Numbered from the stretch's first letter, positions 8,029 through 16,676 are shown. The stretch: DNA of 48,967 nucleotides from Lachnospiraceae bacterium UBA3310 (GCA_002361355.1 DESQ01000012.1:1-48967), one strand, 5' to 3'. Translations and numbers: made by a program. The notes: generated from the sequence alone by a model not told the origin.

Positions 8029-8538
8029 TCACGGTTTTTCCTCCTCTGTCTGTGCCTCCCTGCCTTTTAACTTTTCCATTCGGTTCTTCTCTCTCAGTTC
8101 CTTAAAGAACGCTTTAAGGATATCCTGGCACGCCTCCTCCATCACTCCCCGGCGCACAATCACCTGATGATTAAATTCCGGCATTTCCAGTATATTTAGG
8201 ATAGAACCGCCACACCCCGCCTTAGGATTCATCGCGCCTATGACAGTCTCTGTAATTCTCGCCTGTACAATCGCCCCGGCACACATCTGGCAGGGCTCTA
8301 ACGTCACATAGAGCGTACATTCCTCCAGCCGCCAGTCCTTCATTACACGGCTCGCTTTGTTGATCGCGGTAATCTCCGCATGGGCAAGCGTATTTTTGTC
8401 CGTGTTGCGGCGGTTGTAACCCCTGCCGATAATCTTGTCCTGATATACGATCACACAGCCGATCGGCACTTCCCCCAGAGCGTAGGCTTTTTTCGCCTGC
8501 TTTATGGCCTCTCTCATGTACTTTTCGTCCTGTGTCAT
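8029..8538 (-). CDS. tadA: tRNA adenosine(34) deaminase
   Basis: TadA converts A34 to inosine in the tRNA-Arg wobble position. The zinc site is complete: HAE (in TLAHAEITAINKAS) with the catalytic Glu, and PCQMCAGAI with both Cys ligands. The motif GEVPIGCVIVYQDKIIGRGYNRRN is characteristic. I chose the ATG at 8538 (169 residues, MTQDEKYMREAI) because GGGAGG sits 7 bases upstream. An ATG at 8601 would add 21 atypical basic residues. In Bacillus the order is tadA, scr (SRP RNA), dnaX; here a phosphofructokinase gene occupies the place of scr. Confidence 0.95.
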   Translation of the reverse strand: MTQDEKYMREAIKQAKKAYALGEVPIGCVIVYQDKIIGRGYNRRNTDKNTLAHAEITAINKASRVMKDWRLEECTLYVTLEPCQMCAGAIVQARITETVIGAMNPKAGCGGSILNILEMPEFNHQVIVRRGVMEEACQDILKAFFKELREKNRMEKLKGREAQTEEEKP

Positions 8539-8681
8539 CTGCGCCTCCCTCTGCCTCTTTTCCTGCATCTGCCGCAAAATCCGTAAATTCCCTATCATCA
8601 TTTTAGCCTACCGCCCTTCACTTTACAAGCGAAACAGGGCCGCAGGTCAAAAGCCTGTGCCAAAAAGATTTCAGAAAAGAG

Positions 8682-8710
8682 TGGACAAGACTTTCATTTC
8701 TAATTATAAT
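8682..8710 (+). promoter_or_regulatory. Promoter of tRNA-Ser
   Basis: TGGACA (8682-8687) and a perfect TATAAT (8705-8710) are separated by 17 bases, 11 bases before the tRNA 5' end. Confidence 0.75.
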
Positions 8711-8721
8711 CTAATACATAT

Positions 8722-8807
8722 GGAGACGTATCGAAGTGGTCATAACGGGGCGCACTCGAAATGCGTTAGCCCTCCGGGGCACGAGGGTTCGAATCCCTCC
8801 GTCTCCG
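8722..8807 (+). tRNA. tRNA-Ser (anticodon CGA)
   Basis: The 7-bp acceptor stem is GGAGACG (8722-8728) paired with CGTCTCC (8800-8806), with discriminator G at 8807. The anticodon loop CTCGAAA (8755-8761) carries anticodon CGA (8757-8759), closed by GCGCA/TGCGT. A long variable arm built around CCTCCGGGGC marks a class II tRNA, and the T arm is GAGGG-TTCGAAT-CCCTC. The anticodon reads UCG, hence serine. CCA is not encoded in the DNA, so it must be added by the CCA-adding enzyme. Confidence 0.96.
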
Positions 8808-8812
8808 CTTGG

Positions 8813-8836
8813 GAACCAAAGCATTTGCTTTGGTTC
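8813..8836 (+). terminator. Terminator hairpin after tRNA-Ser
   Basis: A perfect 10-bp stem, GAACCAAAGC with GCTTTGGTTC, and a four-base loop follow the tRNA by six bases. The downstream T content is modest (TTCCTAT). Confidence 0.6.
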
Positions 8837-8868
8837 TTCCTATATCATAAAAGAATGCGAGGCCGGAC

Positions 8869-10248
8869 ATGAATCAGGTTAAAAAATTCTGTAATAAGTA
8901 TTATGACTATATCATATTGGCTGTCATATACGGCTTATTGCATATTTTCATTCACACGGACTACTGGGACGATGTTGGCATGTCCGCCATGCTGGAATCT
9001 TACCAATATGATTTGTCTGCCTATCTGCGTTATACATGGAACTCCTGGAGTTCCGCACTCTTCCTGCATGCGGTGGAAGTCATCGTCGAGGCGCTTCCCA
9101 ATTATATTTGGAAAACGCTTGATGTCATCATGATTGTTATCCTGTACCACTATCTTATGCAGGTCGTGAAGATTCTTTCTGCCCGCATGCCGGATTCCGC
9201 TTCCCGTTCGTTTAACAGGTTGTGGGGGCTGTTTTTCTTTTTGGGCTTCCCCTACTGTCTCTTTGCAACAGCCGGCTGGATGACCACTACCATTGCCTAC
9301 GCCTGGACTTTTTCTACTCTTTTTTATAGCTTATATCTTTTCCTGGCAGCCTCGCACGACACCTCCCGTTCAATCAGGTGGTATTCCTTTCTTTTCTATG
9401 GACTGGCCGTACTGTATTGTGCAAACTGCAATTTGGTCTCTTTTTCCCTGGCGGTTATTCTGCTGTTTGTTTATCTGAATTGCAAAACCAAGAGCAGAGC
9501 TTTTCGTATTTTGTTTTACGAGGGTATGTTTGGCAGTATATTAAATATAATCATGTTTCTGGTTTGTCCAGGAAACCGGATTCGAAATATGGAAGACGCC
9601 CGATATCATGACACCGCGGAGCTGCTTGATATGTCTCTTGGCGGGCATCTGCGCATGGGAATCAACTCCACTTTCTATCACTTTATTTCCGTACCGAACA
9701 TTATTTTATTTACCTTTTGTCTGTTGTTAACTGTCTGCGTCTGTTTGAAAACCAAAAAAGTTTTCCTCCGGACAGTTTCCTGCATTCCTCTGCTTCTTGA
9801 TATCTTCTGGACAGGATATCTGTTTTTTATCTATACGCTCCCTAACCGGACGTTGACGTATATTTATCCTGACGCCCTGTTCCAGACATGCCCTGCGCCG
9901 GAACAATATGCCATTCTGGCATCCGCCTTACTTATGGTCTTGCTGATGTGTTATTTTCTGGCATATCTGACAGACTTTTCCGATCTGTCATGGATGCTGG
10001 CCGGAAGTATGTTAGTACTTGGCTTATTTCCATGCGTGGCTCTCGGTTTTACAACAACTGTATCTGCCTCTGTCATGCGTATCGCATCCTTTTTCTATTT
10101 TACGGTCATCCTGTGCGTGTGCGTACTGGTCAACGTCTACCCTGTCTTAAAAAACAGATGGGGAAAATATGTATTTTACACACTCGGAGGCTGCGGTGCA
10201 TTGATGAACATACTCCAAATCATCCGGCATATCATTGTATACGGTTAG
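8869..10248 (+). CDS. Multipass membrane protein, DUF6056-like
   Basis: This 459-residue protein has roughly ten to twelve hydrophobic segments and few charged residues. An early acidic motif (TDYWDDVGMSAMLE, about residue 31-44), in the loop after the first helix, recalls the DD/ED first-loop motif of GT-C glycosyltransferase-like proteins, and the overall pattern fits DUF6056. It could move or modify a lipid-linked sugar in the envelope, but that is inference from topology only. GAGG lies 9 bases upstream of the ATG. It stands alone between tRNA-Ser and a bidirectional terminator. It is one of only three clear + strand genes here. Confidence 0.6.
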   Translation: MNQVKKFCNKYYDYIILAVIYGLLHIFIHTDYWDDVGMSAMLESYQYDLSAYLRYTWNSWSSALFLHAVEVIVEALPNYIWKTLDVIMIVILYHYLMQVVKILSARMPDSASRSFNRLWGLFFFLGFPYCLFATAGWMTTTIAYAWTFSTLFYSLYLFLAASHDTSRSIRWYSFLFYGLAVLYCANCNLVSFSLAVILLFVYLNCKTKSRAFRILFYEGMFGSILNIIMFLVCPGNRIRNMEDARYHDTAELLDMSLGGHLRMGINSTFYHFISVPNIILFTFCLLLTVCVCLKTKKVFLRTVSCIPLLLDIFWTGYLFFIYTLPNRTLTYIYPDALFQTCPAPEQYAILASALLMVLLMCYFLAYLTDFSDLSWMLAGSMLVLGLFPCVALGFTTTVSASVMRIASFFYFTVILCVCVLVNVYPVLKNRWGKYVFYTLGGCGALMNILQIIRHIIVYG

Positions 10249-10253
10249 TTTTA

Positions 10254-10277
10254 AAGCCGGGACTTACGCCCCGGCTT
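10254..10277. terminator. Bidirectional terminator
   Basis: AAGCCGGG (10254-10261) pairs with CCCGGCTT (10270-10277) around an eight-base loop. It sits between the convergent ends of the + strand membrane gene and the - strand chemoreceptor gene and is A/T flanked on both sides. Confidence 0.7.
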
Positions 10278-10283
10278 CTCTGT

Positions 10284-11828
10284 TTATGATTCCGCCACCA
10301 ACAACTTTTCCAATTCCTCTACCATGGAATTGATGGTTTCTACCTGCGTTGACAGCTCCAGTATTTCCTCTCTGTTACTCTGTACCATGCTCGTTATATT
10401 GGTAAATTCTTCATTTTCAGAGTGAATGCGTTCTGCGATATCCTCATTGATTTCTACCGTCTCCTGAATCACACCGGTTTGAATCCCGCGGATATTTTCA
10501 GCCTCCTCAATCGCTTCCACCGATTTCTTTAACAAATTCATCATTGTGCGAACGCCTTCCACCGTCTCCTGAATGACTTTGTTTTGATTCAAAAGCTGTT
10601 CCGCATTCTGGCTCATAAACTCGGAAACATTATGCGTTCCCACCTGCACGCGGTTTACCACCTCGCCAACCTTTTGCAGGGACTCTTTCGTATTATCCGC
10701 CAAATGTCCGACCTCCTGCGCGACAACGGCAAATCCGCGTCCTGCCTCTCCGGCACGCGCCGCCTCAATGGAAGCGTTCAGGGCGAGAAGGTTGATGGAT
10801 TCTGCAATTTCATTGATAATATTCAGCGTTTCTCCAATCTCACCTGATTCCATCAAAAGCTTATCCGTAACTTCTTTCGTCTTTCCTGTGGACTGTTCCA
10901 CCTCCTGGCTCATACCCATCAGATGATTGAGGGATTTTTCATTTGACTCGGAGATATCGGACAATTCTTTTGAAATGCGGCTGACATCCTGCATTTTATG
11001 TTCCATATTGCGGCTGCTTTCTTCCAGATTCATCAGGTTCTTCCGGCTCTGCTCCGACTTGTCTATCATTTGTCCGCTATGCTCCAAAAGATTTTCACTG
11101 ATTGCAAATAACTGTTGTGTTGAAGCGCTTTCCGACTGTGCCGTCCCCACCAGTCCCTGACTGGCGCCTCCCAGCTCTCCGGCAATATGTGTCACTCTAT
11201 CCAATACATTCTGCACTCTTTCATTGTTCTTTTCCAGCTCTTCTTTTTTCGCCTCAATCAAATGACGCGAAACCATATAAACAATTAAATAGATATATAT
11301 CATCGTCAATATAAGACACAAAACCCTGTTGATAACGGCGGATTGAAAAAAATCATCTTTTACCGGCAAAAAGGCATCGCCGTCCACAAACCAGGAAATC
11401 AACAGCGAAGCCATGATCTCCACGCTCGTTATCAATACCACTTTTGAGTCCAGAAACAAACCTGTCACAATCGTAAACAGAAAAGAAAACGCCCAGAATT
11501 CCCTTACCGGAGCCATATATAACAGGATGTTGTATTGTATCAGCATTATGACAATCAAAAAGATTTTGCTCTGCTTCAATTTTTCCGATTTTACCACGTC
11601 ATTCTCATATCCCGTTTTTATCAGATAAACAGCAATCAAAACGTATGCCACATTTGTCAGATCACAAAAAAGAAATATAGCCAGACTGACGTTTTCATAA
11701 ACTCCCGAAAGTCGATCCATTGTACTCGAAAGTCCGCCAAGCAGACAAGTGAGCGTAATTGACAGCAGTGCTATCTTATACACTTTGCTGATATAAACAT
11801 CCAATGCGGTCATATTTTTCTGTTCCAT
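10284..11828 (-). CDS. Methyl-accepting chemotaxis protein with six-TM sensor
   Basis: The 514-residue receptor starts with a membrane domain of about six helices (residues 15-200) and continues into a cytoplasmic signalling helix bundle. The hairpin tip is clear: NLLALNASIEAARAGEAGRGFAVVAQEV (about residues 347-374), the CheA/CheW contact region. No large extracellular ligand domain or recognisable HAMP domain is present, so the sensor is probably the membrane module itself, as in MASE-type proteins. It begins at an ATG with AAGGAG 8 bases upstream. No che genes are adjacent. The protein ends at EELEKLLVAES, without an obvious CheR-docking pentapeptide. Confidence 0.9.
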   Translation of the reverse strand: MEQKNMTALDVYISKVYKIALLSITLTCLLGGLSSTMDRLSGVYENVSLAIFLFCDLTNVAYVLIAVYLIKTGYENDVVKSEKLKQSKIFLIVIMLIQYNILLYMAPVREFWAFSFLFTIVTGLFLDSKVVLITSVEIMASLLISWFVDGDAFLPVKDDFFQSAVINRVLCLILTMIYIYLIVYMVSRHLIEAKKEELEKNNERVQNVLDRVTHIAGELGGASQGLVGTAQSESASTQQLFAISENLLEHSGQMIDKSEQSRKNLMNLEESSRNMEHKMQDVSRISKELSDISESNEKSLNHLMGMSQEVEQSTGKTKEVTDKLLMESGEIGETLNIINEIAESINLLALNASIEAARAGEAGRGFAVVAQEVGHLADNTKESLQKVGEVVNRVQVGTHNVSEFMSQNAEQLLNQNKVIQETVEGVRTMMNLLKKSVEAIEEAENIRGIQTGVIQETVEINEDIAERIHSENEEFTNITSMVQSNREEILELSTQVETINSMVEELEKLLVAES

Positions 11829-11978
11829 ATTCCGTCTCCTTTTCTCTCAAAGTATATGTGGCGCTTTTTGTGACATCTATCGTCTGTATTTCTCGTCTTG
11901 ACGACTAATTTTATTTTATCATATCTAACATCTCTGTCAATCTGTCGATAAATATCAATATTTAAAAATGGTGTAAAT

Positions 11979-12007
11979 TTGACAAATCCGCCAAAAAACA
12001 GTATACT
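11979..12007 (+). promoter_or_regulatory. Promoter of the SRP RNA gene
   Basis: A perfect TTGACA (11979-11984), a 17-base spacer and TATACT (12002-12007) precede the SRP RNA 5' end by about five bases. Confidence 0.85.
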
Positions 12008-12011
12008 GATT

Positions 12012-12280
12012 AAACCGTGCAGCCGGGGCGTTAGCGGTGCCCTGTACCCACAATCCGCTCCAGTGGGGGTGATGCTTTATCGAGGGCCTGCGCTTGTGTA
12101 GCTGCCCTTTATAAGTGGCGTTGAAGTTTGGGTCTTGCGCAATGAGAATCCATGAACCGTGTCAGGGTGGGAACACAGCAGCACTAAGTGGAACCTTTCA
12201 TGTGCCGCAAGGGTGCCTGGCGGAGTTAACTGTAAAGGTAACGTACATGGGTTTCGGTTCGACATAAGGCGCACGGTTTT
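12012..12280 (+). ncRNA. ffs: Signal recognition particle RNA, large bacterial type
   Basis: This approximately 269-base RNA is the scaffold of the signal recognition particle. The ends pair (AAACCGTGC at 12012-12020 with GCACGGTTT at 12271-12279). Near the 5' end, GCGGTGCCCTGTACCC matches the Alu-domain sequence of Bacillus scRNA. At 12155-12190, CCGTGTCAGGGTGGGAACAC followed by AGCAGC is the conserved helix 8 with a GGAA loop that binds Ffh. The length and Alu domain mark the large Firmicutes form rather than the 4.5S form. It lies on the strand opposite to dnaX, unlike in Bacillus. Confidence 0.95.
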
Positions 12281-12300
12281 GAATTTTGGAGTTATTGCAA

Positions 12301-13236
12301 ATGACGGATCGGAAAACTTGTGAAAACGACATCCTGACAGAACTTTCAGACTGTACTCTCTGCCCGAGAGACTGCCACGTCAACAGAAACGCCGGTGAAA
12401 TCGGATACTGCGGACAGACAGCAGCACTCATGGCTGCAAGAGCTGCGCTTCACTTCTGGGAGGAGCCCTGCCTGTCTGGCACGAACGGCTCCGGCGCCGT
12501 TTTTTTCAGCGGCTGTAATCTGCGCTGTGTCTTCTGCCAGAATCACGAAATTGCACAGGGACTCTCCGGCCGGGAAATCACCGTATCCCGCCTCTCCGAT
12601 ATCTTTCTCGAATTACAGGAAAAAGGCGCACACAATATCAATCTCGTCACGCCCACTCACTTTGTTCCCCAAATGATAACCACGCTAAAAGCAGCAAAAA
12701 AACAGGGGCTATCCGTCCCCGTTGTCTATAATACCTCCGCCTATGAAAAAACAGATACGTTAAAGAAACTGGATGGGCTTGTAGACATTTACCTGCCCGA
12801 CCTCAAATATCAGGACGCCGGTTTGAGCGGGCGCTATTCCCATGCCCCCGATTATTTTGAGACTGCGGCGCGCGCCATCGACGAGATGGTTCGTCAGGTC
12901 GGTGCGCCTGTCTTTACCGATGGCACGGACTCTCTGATGAAAAAAGGTGTAATCGTCCGCCATCTTCTTTTGCCGGGCTGTGGCAAAGATACCCGCCGCA
13001 TTCTGCGCTATCTCCATGAAAAATATAAGAACAGCATTTACATCAGCATTATGAACCAATATACGCCTCTTCCACAGGTGGCAGACATACCCGGACTAAA
13101 CCGCAGAATTTCCCCACGGGAATATGAAAAAATAGTAGATTTTGCTATCTCCATCGGTATTGAAAACGGCTTCATCCAGGAAGGGGAAACCGCCTCGGAA
13201 AGCTTTATTCCGCCCTTCGACTATGAGGGCATATAA
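12301..13236 (+). CDS. Radical SAM protein, PflA/PflX-like
   Basis: The 311-residue enzyme carries a radical SAM cluster motif, CNLRCVFC (CxxxCxxC), preceded by a Cys-rich N-terminus (CTLCPRDCHVNRN, then GYCGQ) as in the PflX/AmmeMemoRadiSam-like group annotated as putative pyruvate formate-lyase activating enzymes. Its substrate is unknown. Glycyl-radical activation is one possibility, but no glycyl-radical enzyme gene is nearby. The ATG at 12301 is preferred because GGAG lies 9 bases upstream; an in-frame TTG at 12286 is less likely. The start is only 20 bases past the SRP RNA, with no separate promoter visible, so it may be read through from the SRP RNA promoter. Confidence 0.85.
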   Translation: MTDRKTCENDILTELSDCTLCPRDCHVNRNAGEIGYCGQTAALMAARAALHFWEEPCLSGTNGSGAVFFSGCNLRCVFCQNHEIAQGLSGREITVSRLSDIFLELQEKGAHNINLVTPTHFVPQMITTLKAAKKQGLSVPVVYNTSAYEKTDTLKKLDGLVDIYLPDLKYQDAGLSGRYSHAPDYFETAARAIDEMVRQVGAPVFTDGTDSLMKKGVIVRHLLLPGCGKDTRRILRYLHEKYKNSIYISIMNQYTPLPQVADIPGLNRRISPREYEKIVDFAISIGIENGFIQEGETASESFIPPFDYEGI

Positions 13237-13251
13237 ACGAAAATGCTTCTG

Positions 13252-14085
13252 TCACAGTTCCACCTTCCTCAGATAATATCCAAACTCGCCCGCCTTCGGC
13301 TCGCCGCTCGCGCACTCAAACGCCTCAAAGCCAAACATCAGCGCCACCATTTTTTCTCTCTCATAAAAGACGCCGGGCACGCCCAGATAATAGGCTTCGT
13401 TTTCTTTTCCTAAAATCAGATGGCGATAATTGTAAAATCCATGCAAAAGAAAACTATTGTTTACCAAATGCTGGTATTTGGAAGATAAAATCAGAAAATC
13501 CTTAGGCTCCAATTTCACATAGGTTCTTTCATCACCGTAAGGATGAACCTGGTCATAGGTATCCAGTATCTGCTCCCATTTATCCTCTTTCAGGCCTTCC
13601 ACCGGGGGCAGGGACATCGGCGGCTGGGTTTTCACGGTCTCCTGTACTACGGGTGTCTCCTGCGCCGCAGTCATCTCCTTTACCGTGGTCTCCCGCGGCT
13701 GTGGTCTCTCTACAGGGATATACTCGACCTGTCGATTCTGCCGCCTGGGTTCCTCCTGCTCTTCTGCCGCCTTGCTGGTTCCTTCAATCAAATAGCCGCT
13801 TGGCAATAAAATCTGCAGTCTGACTTGTTCCAGTGAATCCTCCTCTTTTCTTTCCCATTGGCCGCCGCCTTCCCGCACCGCAATGCCGTCCACCTCTTTC
13901 CAGTCGGTGCCGCTGTAATAGCGCACCGGAAATTTGCCGCTTATGGAGCGGGGCGCATTTTTTACGGTAAGAGAGAGGTTACCTTCTTTGCCTCTTTTTT
14001 CGACCTTGAGAAAACCTGCGTTCCCCAAGCGGTTTCCGTCCTTATACAAATTCATATAAATAATTTCTTTTTGATACATAGCCAC
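13252..14085 (-). CDS. Unknown protein, DUF6128-like
   Basis: The 277-residue protein has a beta-rich N-terminal domain (about 1-105: KEIIYMNLYKDGNRLGNAGFLKVE), a charged and Pro/Gln/Glu-rich linker (about 106-175), and a compact aromatic C-terminal domain (about 180-277, with HGFYNYRHLILGK, YYLGVPGVFYEREK and GEFGYYLRKVEL). No signal peptide or membrane segment is seen, so it is probably cytoplasmic. The pattern resembles DUF6128 proteins of Lachnospiraceae, but I am not certain of the number. The GTG at 14085 has AGAAAGG 6 bases upstream; the ATG two codons later is an alternative. It ends 15 bases from the convergent radical SAM gene. Confidence 0.55.
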   Translation of the reverse strand: MAMYQKEIIYMNLYKDGNRLGNAGFLKVEKRGKEGNLSLTVKNAPRSISGKFPVRYYSGTDWKEVDGIAVREGGGQWERKEEDSLEQVRLQILLPSGYLIEGTSKAAEEQEEPRRQNRQVEYIPVERPQPRETTVKEMTAAQETPVVQETVKTQPPMSLPPVEGLKEDKWEQILDTYDQVHPYGDERTYVKLEPKDFLILSSKYQHLVNNSFLLHGFYNYRHLILGKENEAYYLGVPGVFYEREKMVALMFGFEAFECASGEPKAGEFGYYLRKVEL

Positions 14086-14191
14086 ACCACGCCTTTCTAT
14101 CTATCTATATGCGCGCCGTATGGGAAATATGAATACTTTTTCTCTGCTTATACGCTCTGGTTATACGCATAAGCAGGCTCGAAATGCTGCG

Positions 14192-15280
14192 CTAATAATC
14201 TAACGAATCCAAATACCGCATATAATTGACTACCATCAGCGCGATCTTAAACGTCAGCGCATCGTCAAAAATACGGATATCCAATCCGGTGCTCTTCTGC
14301 AGCTTCTCAATCCGATACACAAGTGTGTTGCGGTGTACGAAGAGCTGTCTTGAGGTTTCGGACACATTAAGGTTATTCTCAAAAAACTTATTGATAGTTG
14401 TCAGGATTTCATCATCCAGCTCCGCCGGCACATTTGACCCGAAAATCTCATCAATGAATATCCTGCAAAGATTGATCGGGAGTTGATAGATCAGTCGTCC
14501 AATCCCCAGCGTATTGTATGCCGAAACCTTCTTCTCCTCATAGAAGATCTTTCCCACATCGAGCGCCATCTTCGCCTCCTTGTAGGATTTCGATACCTCC
14601 TTAAGTTCCTCCACAATCGTACCGTAGGCAACGCGCACATTAAGCATCGCCTCCGTATTCATCATGTCCACAATCGTCTCGGCAATCTGTTCCAGCCTCT
14701 CGTAATGCTCATCAGAAGTAAGCGCTTTAATCAGAATCACATTACTCTCATCGACCGCCGTAATATAATCTCCGACCTGAGAGCTGAACATGCCATGCAA
14801 AAGCTCCATTGCCGTACTGTCTTTCTCTTTGTCCGTCTCAATAAGAAATACTGCGCGGGGAACAGCCGCCTCGATATGCAGCTTCTTTGCACGGTTATAG
14901 ATATCCACCAAAAGCATATTATCTAACAGAAGATTTTGGAAAAAATTATTACGGTCATAACGTTCCTTATAGGCAATAATCAAATGCTGTAACTGGCTGA
15001 CCGCAATCTTGCCAATCATGTAGGTATCTTCACTGATACCCCTTGCATCCAATACAAAAAGCACCGACTCCTCATCCAAAACCTTAAGCAGATGATGCTG
15101 GCCAATCACCTGGCTGTCGGCAGGAGATTCCACAAATCCTGAGATCAACGCCGGAGAAATATCGTCTGTCTCAAATGTTGCCGCAACTTCTTTTCCTTCC
15201 GAATCCCATACCGCGAGATCAACCTTAGAAATAGCTCCGAGTTCTTCTATGCTGGTCTTAATAATCTGGCTTGAAATCAT
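14192..15280 (-). CDS. PucR/CdaR-family transcriptional regulator
   Basis: The 362-residue protein starts MISSQIIKTSIEELGAIS and has an N-terminal sensory region of the sugar-diacid-recognition type, a central GGDEF-like/CdaR region, and a C-terminal HTH_30 domain (NLNVSETSRQLFVHRNTLVY, then RIEKLQ). It probably controls carbon metabolism genes. The target is not evident, though the neighbouring MsmK-type ATPase gene is an obvious candidate. The ATG at 15280 has GGAGGG 5 bases upstream; upstream in-frame codons would add unrelated residues running into the preceding terminator. Its own promoter would have to lie in the short gap after that terminator. Confidence 0.85.
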   Translation of the reverse strand: MISSQIIKTSIEELGAISKVDLAVWDSEGKEVAATFETDDISPALISGFVESPADSQVIGQHHLLKVLDEESVLFVLDARGISEDTYMIGKIAVSQLQHLIIAYKERYDRNNFFQNLLLDNMLLVDIYNRAKKLHIEAAVPRAVFLIETDKEKDSTAMELLHGMFSSQVGDYITAVDESNVILIKALTSDEHYERLEQIAETIVDMMNTEAMLNVRVAYGTIVEELKEVSKSYKEAKMALDVGKIFYEEKKVSAYNTLGIGRLIYQLPINLCRIFIDEIFGSNVPAELDDEILTTINKFFENNLNVSETSRQLFVHRNTLVYRIEKLQKSTGLDIRIFDDALTFKIALMVVNYMRYLDSLDY

Positions 15281-15296
15281 ATATCCCTCCATCGTA

Positions 15297-15320
15297 TCGC
15301 AGTGCGTATTGCTATCGCGA
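15297..15320. repeat. Short REP-like element
   Basis: CGCAGTGCGTATTGCTATCG matches in outline the right part of the repeat near 1755-1798 (CGCAGTGC, then ATTGCCATCGCG), with the middle missing. It lies just upstream of the PucR-like gene. Confidence 0.3.
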
Positions 15321-15351
15321 AAAAGGGAGGGATGCATAGGCATCCCTCCCT
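15320..15351 (-). terminator. Terminator of the MsmK-type ATPase gene
   Basis: Twelve perfectly complementary base pairs (15324-15335 with 15340-15351, built on AGGGAGGGATGC) and a four-base loop are followed on the - strand by five T. It lies 14 bases past the ATPase stop. Confidence 0.92.
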
Positions 15352-15364
15352 AAAATCATTTTTC

Positions 15365-16474
15365 CTAGTTAGTGATGGTCTGCTCTGTCTCTTTGTCGAA
15401 TACGTGAATCTTCTCAACATCGAAAGCAAACTTAACTGTGTCACCAGGTCTTGCTGTGGTACGGGAATCCACTCTCGCGGTAATCGGGAACTCAGCAAGA
15501 TCAAAGTATAAGTAAACCTCTGCGCCAAGCAGTTCGTATACCTTAATGGTAGACTCAAATACGCACTTAGCTGTCTCAATGAACATCTCGGAATCATATA
15601 CATCCTCAGGACGGATACCGAATGTTACGGTCTTTCCTGCATAACCGCCGTCGATCAGCTTCTTAGCCTTAGCCGGAGGAAGCGGAATGGTCTGGCCTGC
15701 TACTTTCAGGCTTACATTTTCACCGTTTACCTCAACAACAGCATCGAGGAAGTTCATCTGCGGAGATCCCATGAATCCTGCTACAAACAAATTCTGAGGT
15801 TTCTGATATAAGTTCTGAGGGGTATCAACCTGCTGTACCACGCCATCCTTCATAACAACGATTCTGGTACCAAGGGTCATAGCCTCTGTCTGGTCATGTG
15901 TTACATAGATAATGGTAGTACCCAGTCTCTGATGCAGCTTAGAAATCTCAACACGCATCTGTACACGAAGCTTTGCATCCAGGTTGGACAGCGGCTCATC
16001 CATCAGGAACACCTTAGGATTACGAACGATTGCACGTCCCATAGCCACACGCTGTCTCTGACCACCGGAAAGAGCCTTCGGCTTACGATCAAGGAGAGCT
16101 GTCAGGTCAAGGATCTTAGCTGCTTCTTTCACCATCTTGTCGATCTCATCCTTCGGAACTTTTCTCAGCTTAAGACCAAATGCCATGTTATCATACACGG
16201 ACATATGCGGATACAGAGCGTAGTTCTGGAATACCATCGCGATATCTCTGTCCTTAGGCTCTACATCATTCACTACTCTGTCACCGATCTTCAATTCACC
16301 GGAAGAGATATCTTCCAAACCAGCGATCATACGAAGAGTGGTAGACTTACCACAACCCGAAGGGCCTACGAAAATGATGAACTCCTGATCTGCAATCTCA
16401 AGATTGAAATCTTTTACTGCCTCGAATCCGTTAGGGTATACTTTGCAGACATTTTTTAAAGATAAACTTGCCAT
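15365..16474 (-). CDS. Sugar ABC transporter ATPase, MsmK/UgpC type
   Basis: The 369-residue protein energises CUT1-type sugar importers. Walker A is GPSGCGKST, the signature is LSGGQRQRVAMGRAI, Walker B is VFLMDEPLSNLD, and the switch His is in VTHDQTEA. A C-terminal regulatory domain with TOBE/OB folds (about 235-369) follows. Such ATPases are often shared by several transporters, and here no permease or binding protein is adjacent; the nearest is the truncated permease at 19.7 kb. It ends at a strong terminator and starts after about 240 bases of AT-rich DNA, so it is probably monocistronic. GGAGG lies upstream of the ATG. Confidence 0.93.
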   Translation of the reverse strand: MASLSLKNVCKVYPNGFEAVKDFNLEIADQEFIIFVGPSGCGKSTTLRMIAGLEDISSGELKIGDRVVNDVEPKDRDIAMVFQNYALYPHMSVYDNMAFGLKLRKVPKDEIDKMVKEAAKILDLTALLDRKPKALSGGQRQRVAMGRAIVRNPKVFLMDEPLSNLDAKLRVQMRVEISKLHQRLGTTIIYVTHDQTEAMTLGTRIVVMKDGVVQQVDTPQNLYQKPQNLFVAGFMGSPQMNFLDAVVEVNGENVSLKVAGQTIPLPPAKAKKLIDGGYAGKTVTFGIRPEDVYDSEMFIETAKCVFESTIKVYELLGAEVYLYFDLAEFPITARVDSRTTARPGDTVKFAFDVEKIHVFDKETEQTITN

Positions 16475-16676
16475 GATTGGATTGCCTCCTGTTTTTATGA
16501 TTTTTTCTTTTCTCTTTGTCTGAAAATATGCTTATCTCAGACTTTTAATCTGTAACCTAGTATAACGGACTTTTTTCCCCTTTGCTATACCACTATTCCA
16601 CAAAGATTTCGTTCCCGATTGTAAATATTGCTTACTTTATCCTATTTTTTTTAATCCACACGGCAAATTGCCTAAG

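Noticed and set aside
8029..8601. Longer tadA start at 8601
   Set aside because: The added 21 residues are basic and atypical, while the ATG at 8538 has GGGAGG at correct spacing.
12281..12300. TTG start at 12286 for the radical SAM gene
   Set aside because: It would place the start across the GGAG that serves the ATG at 12301.
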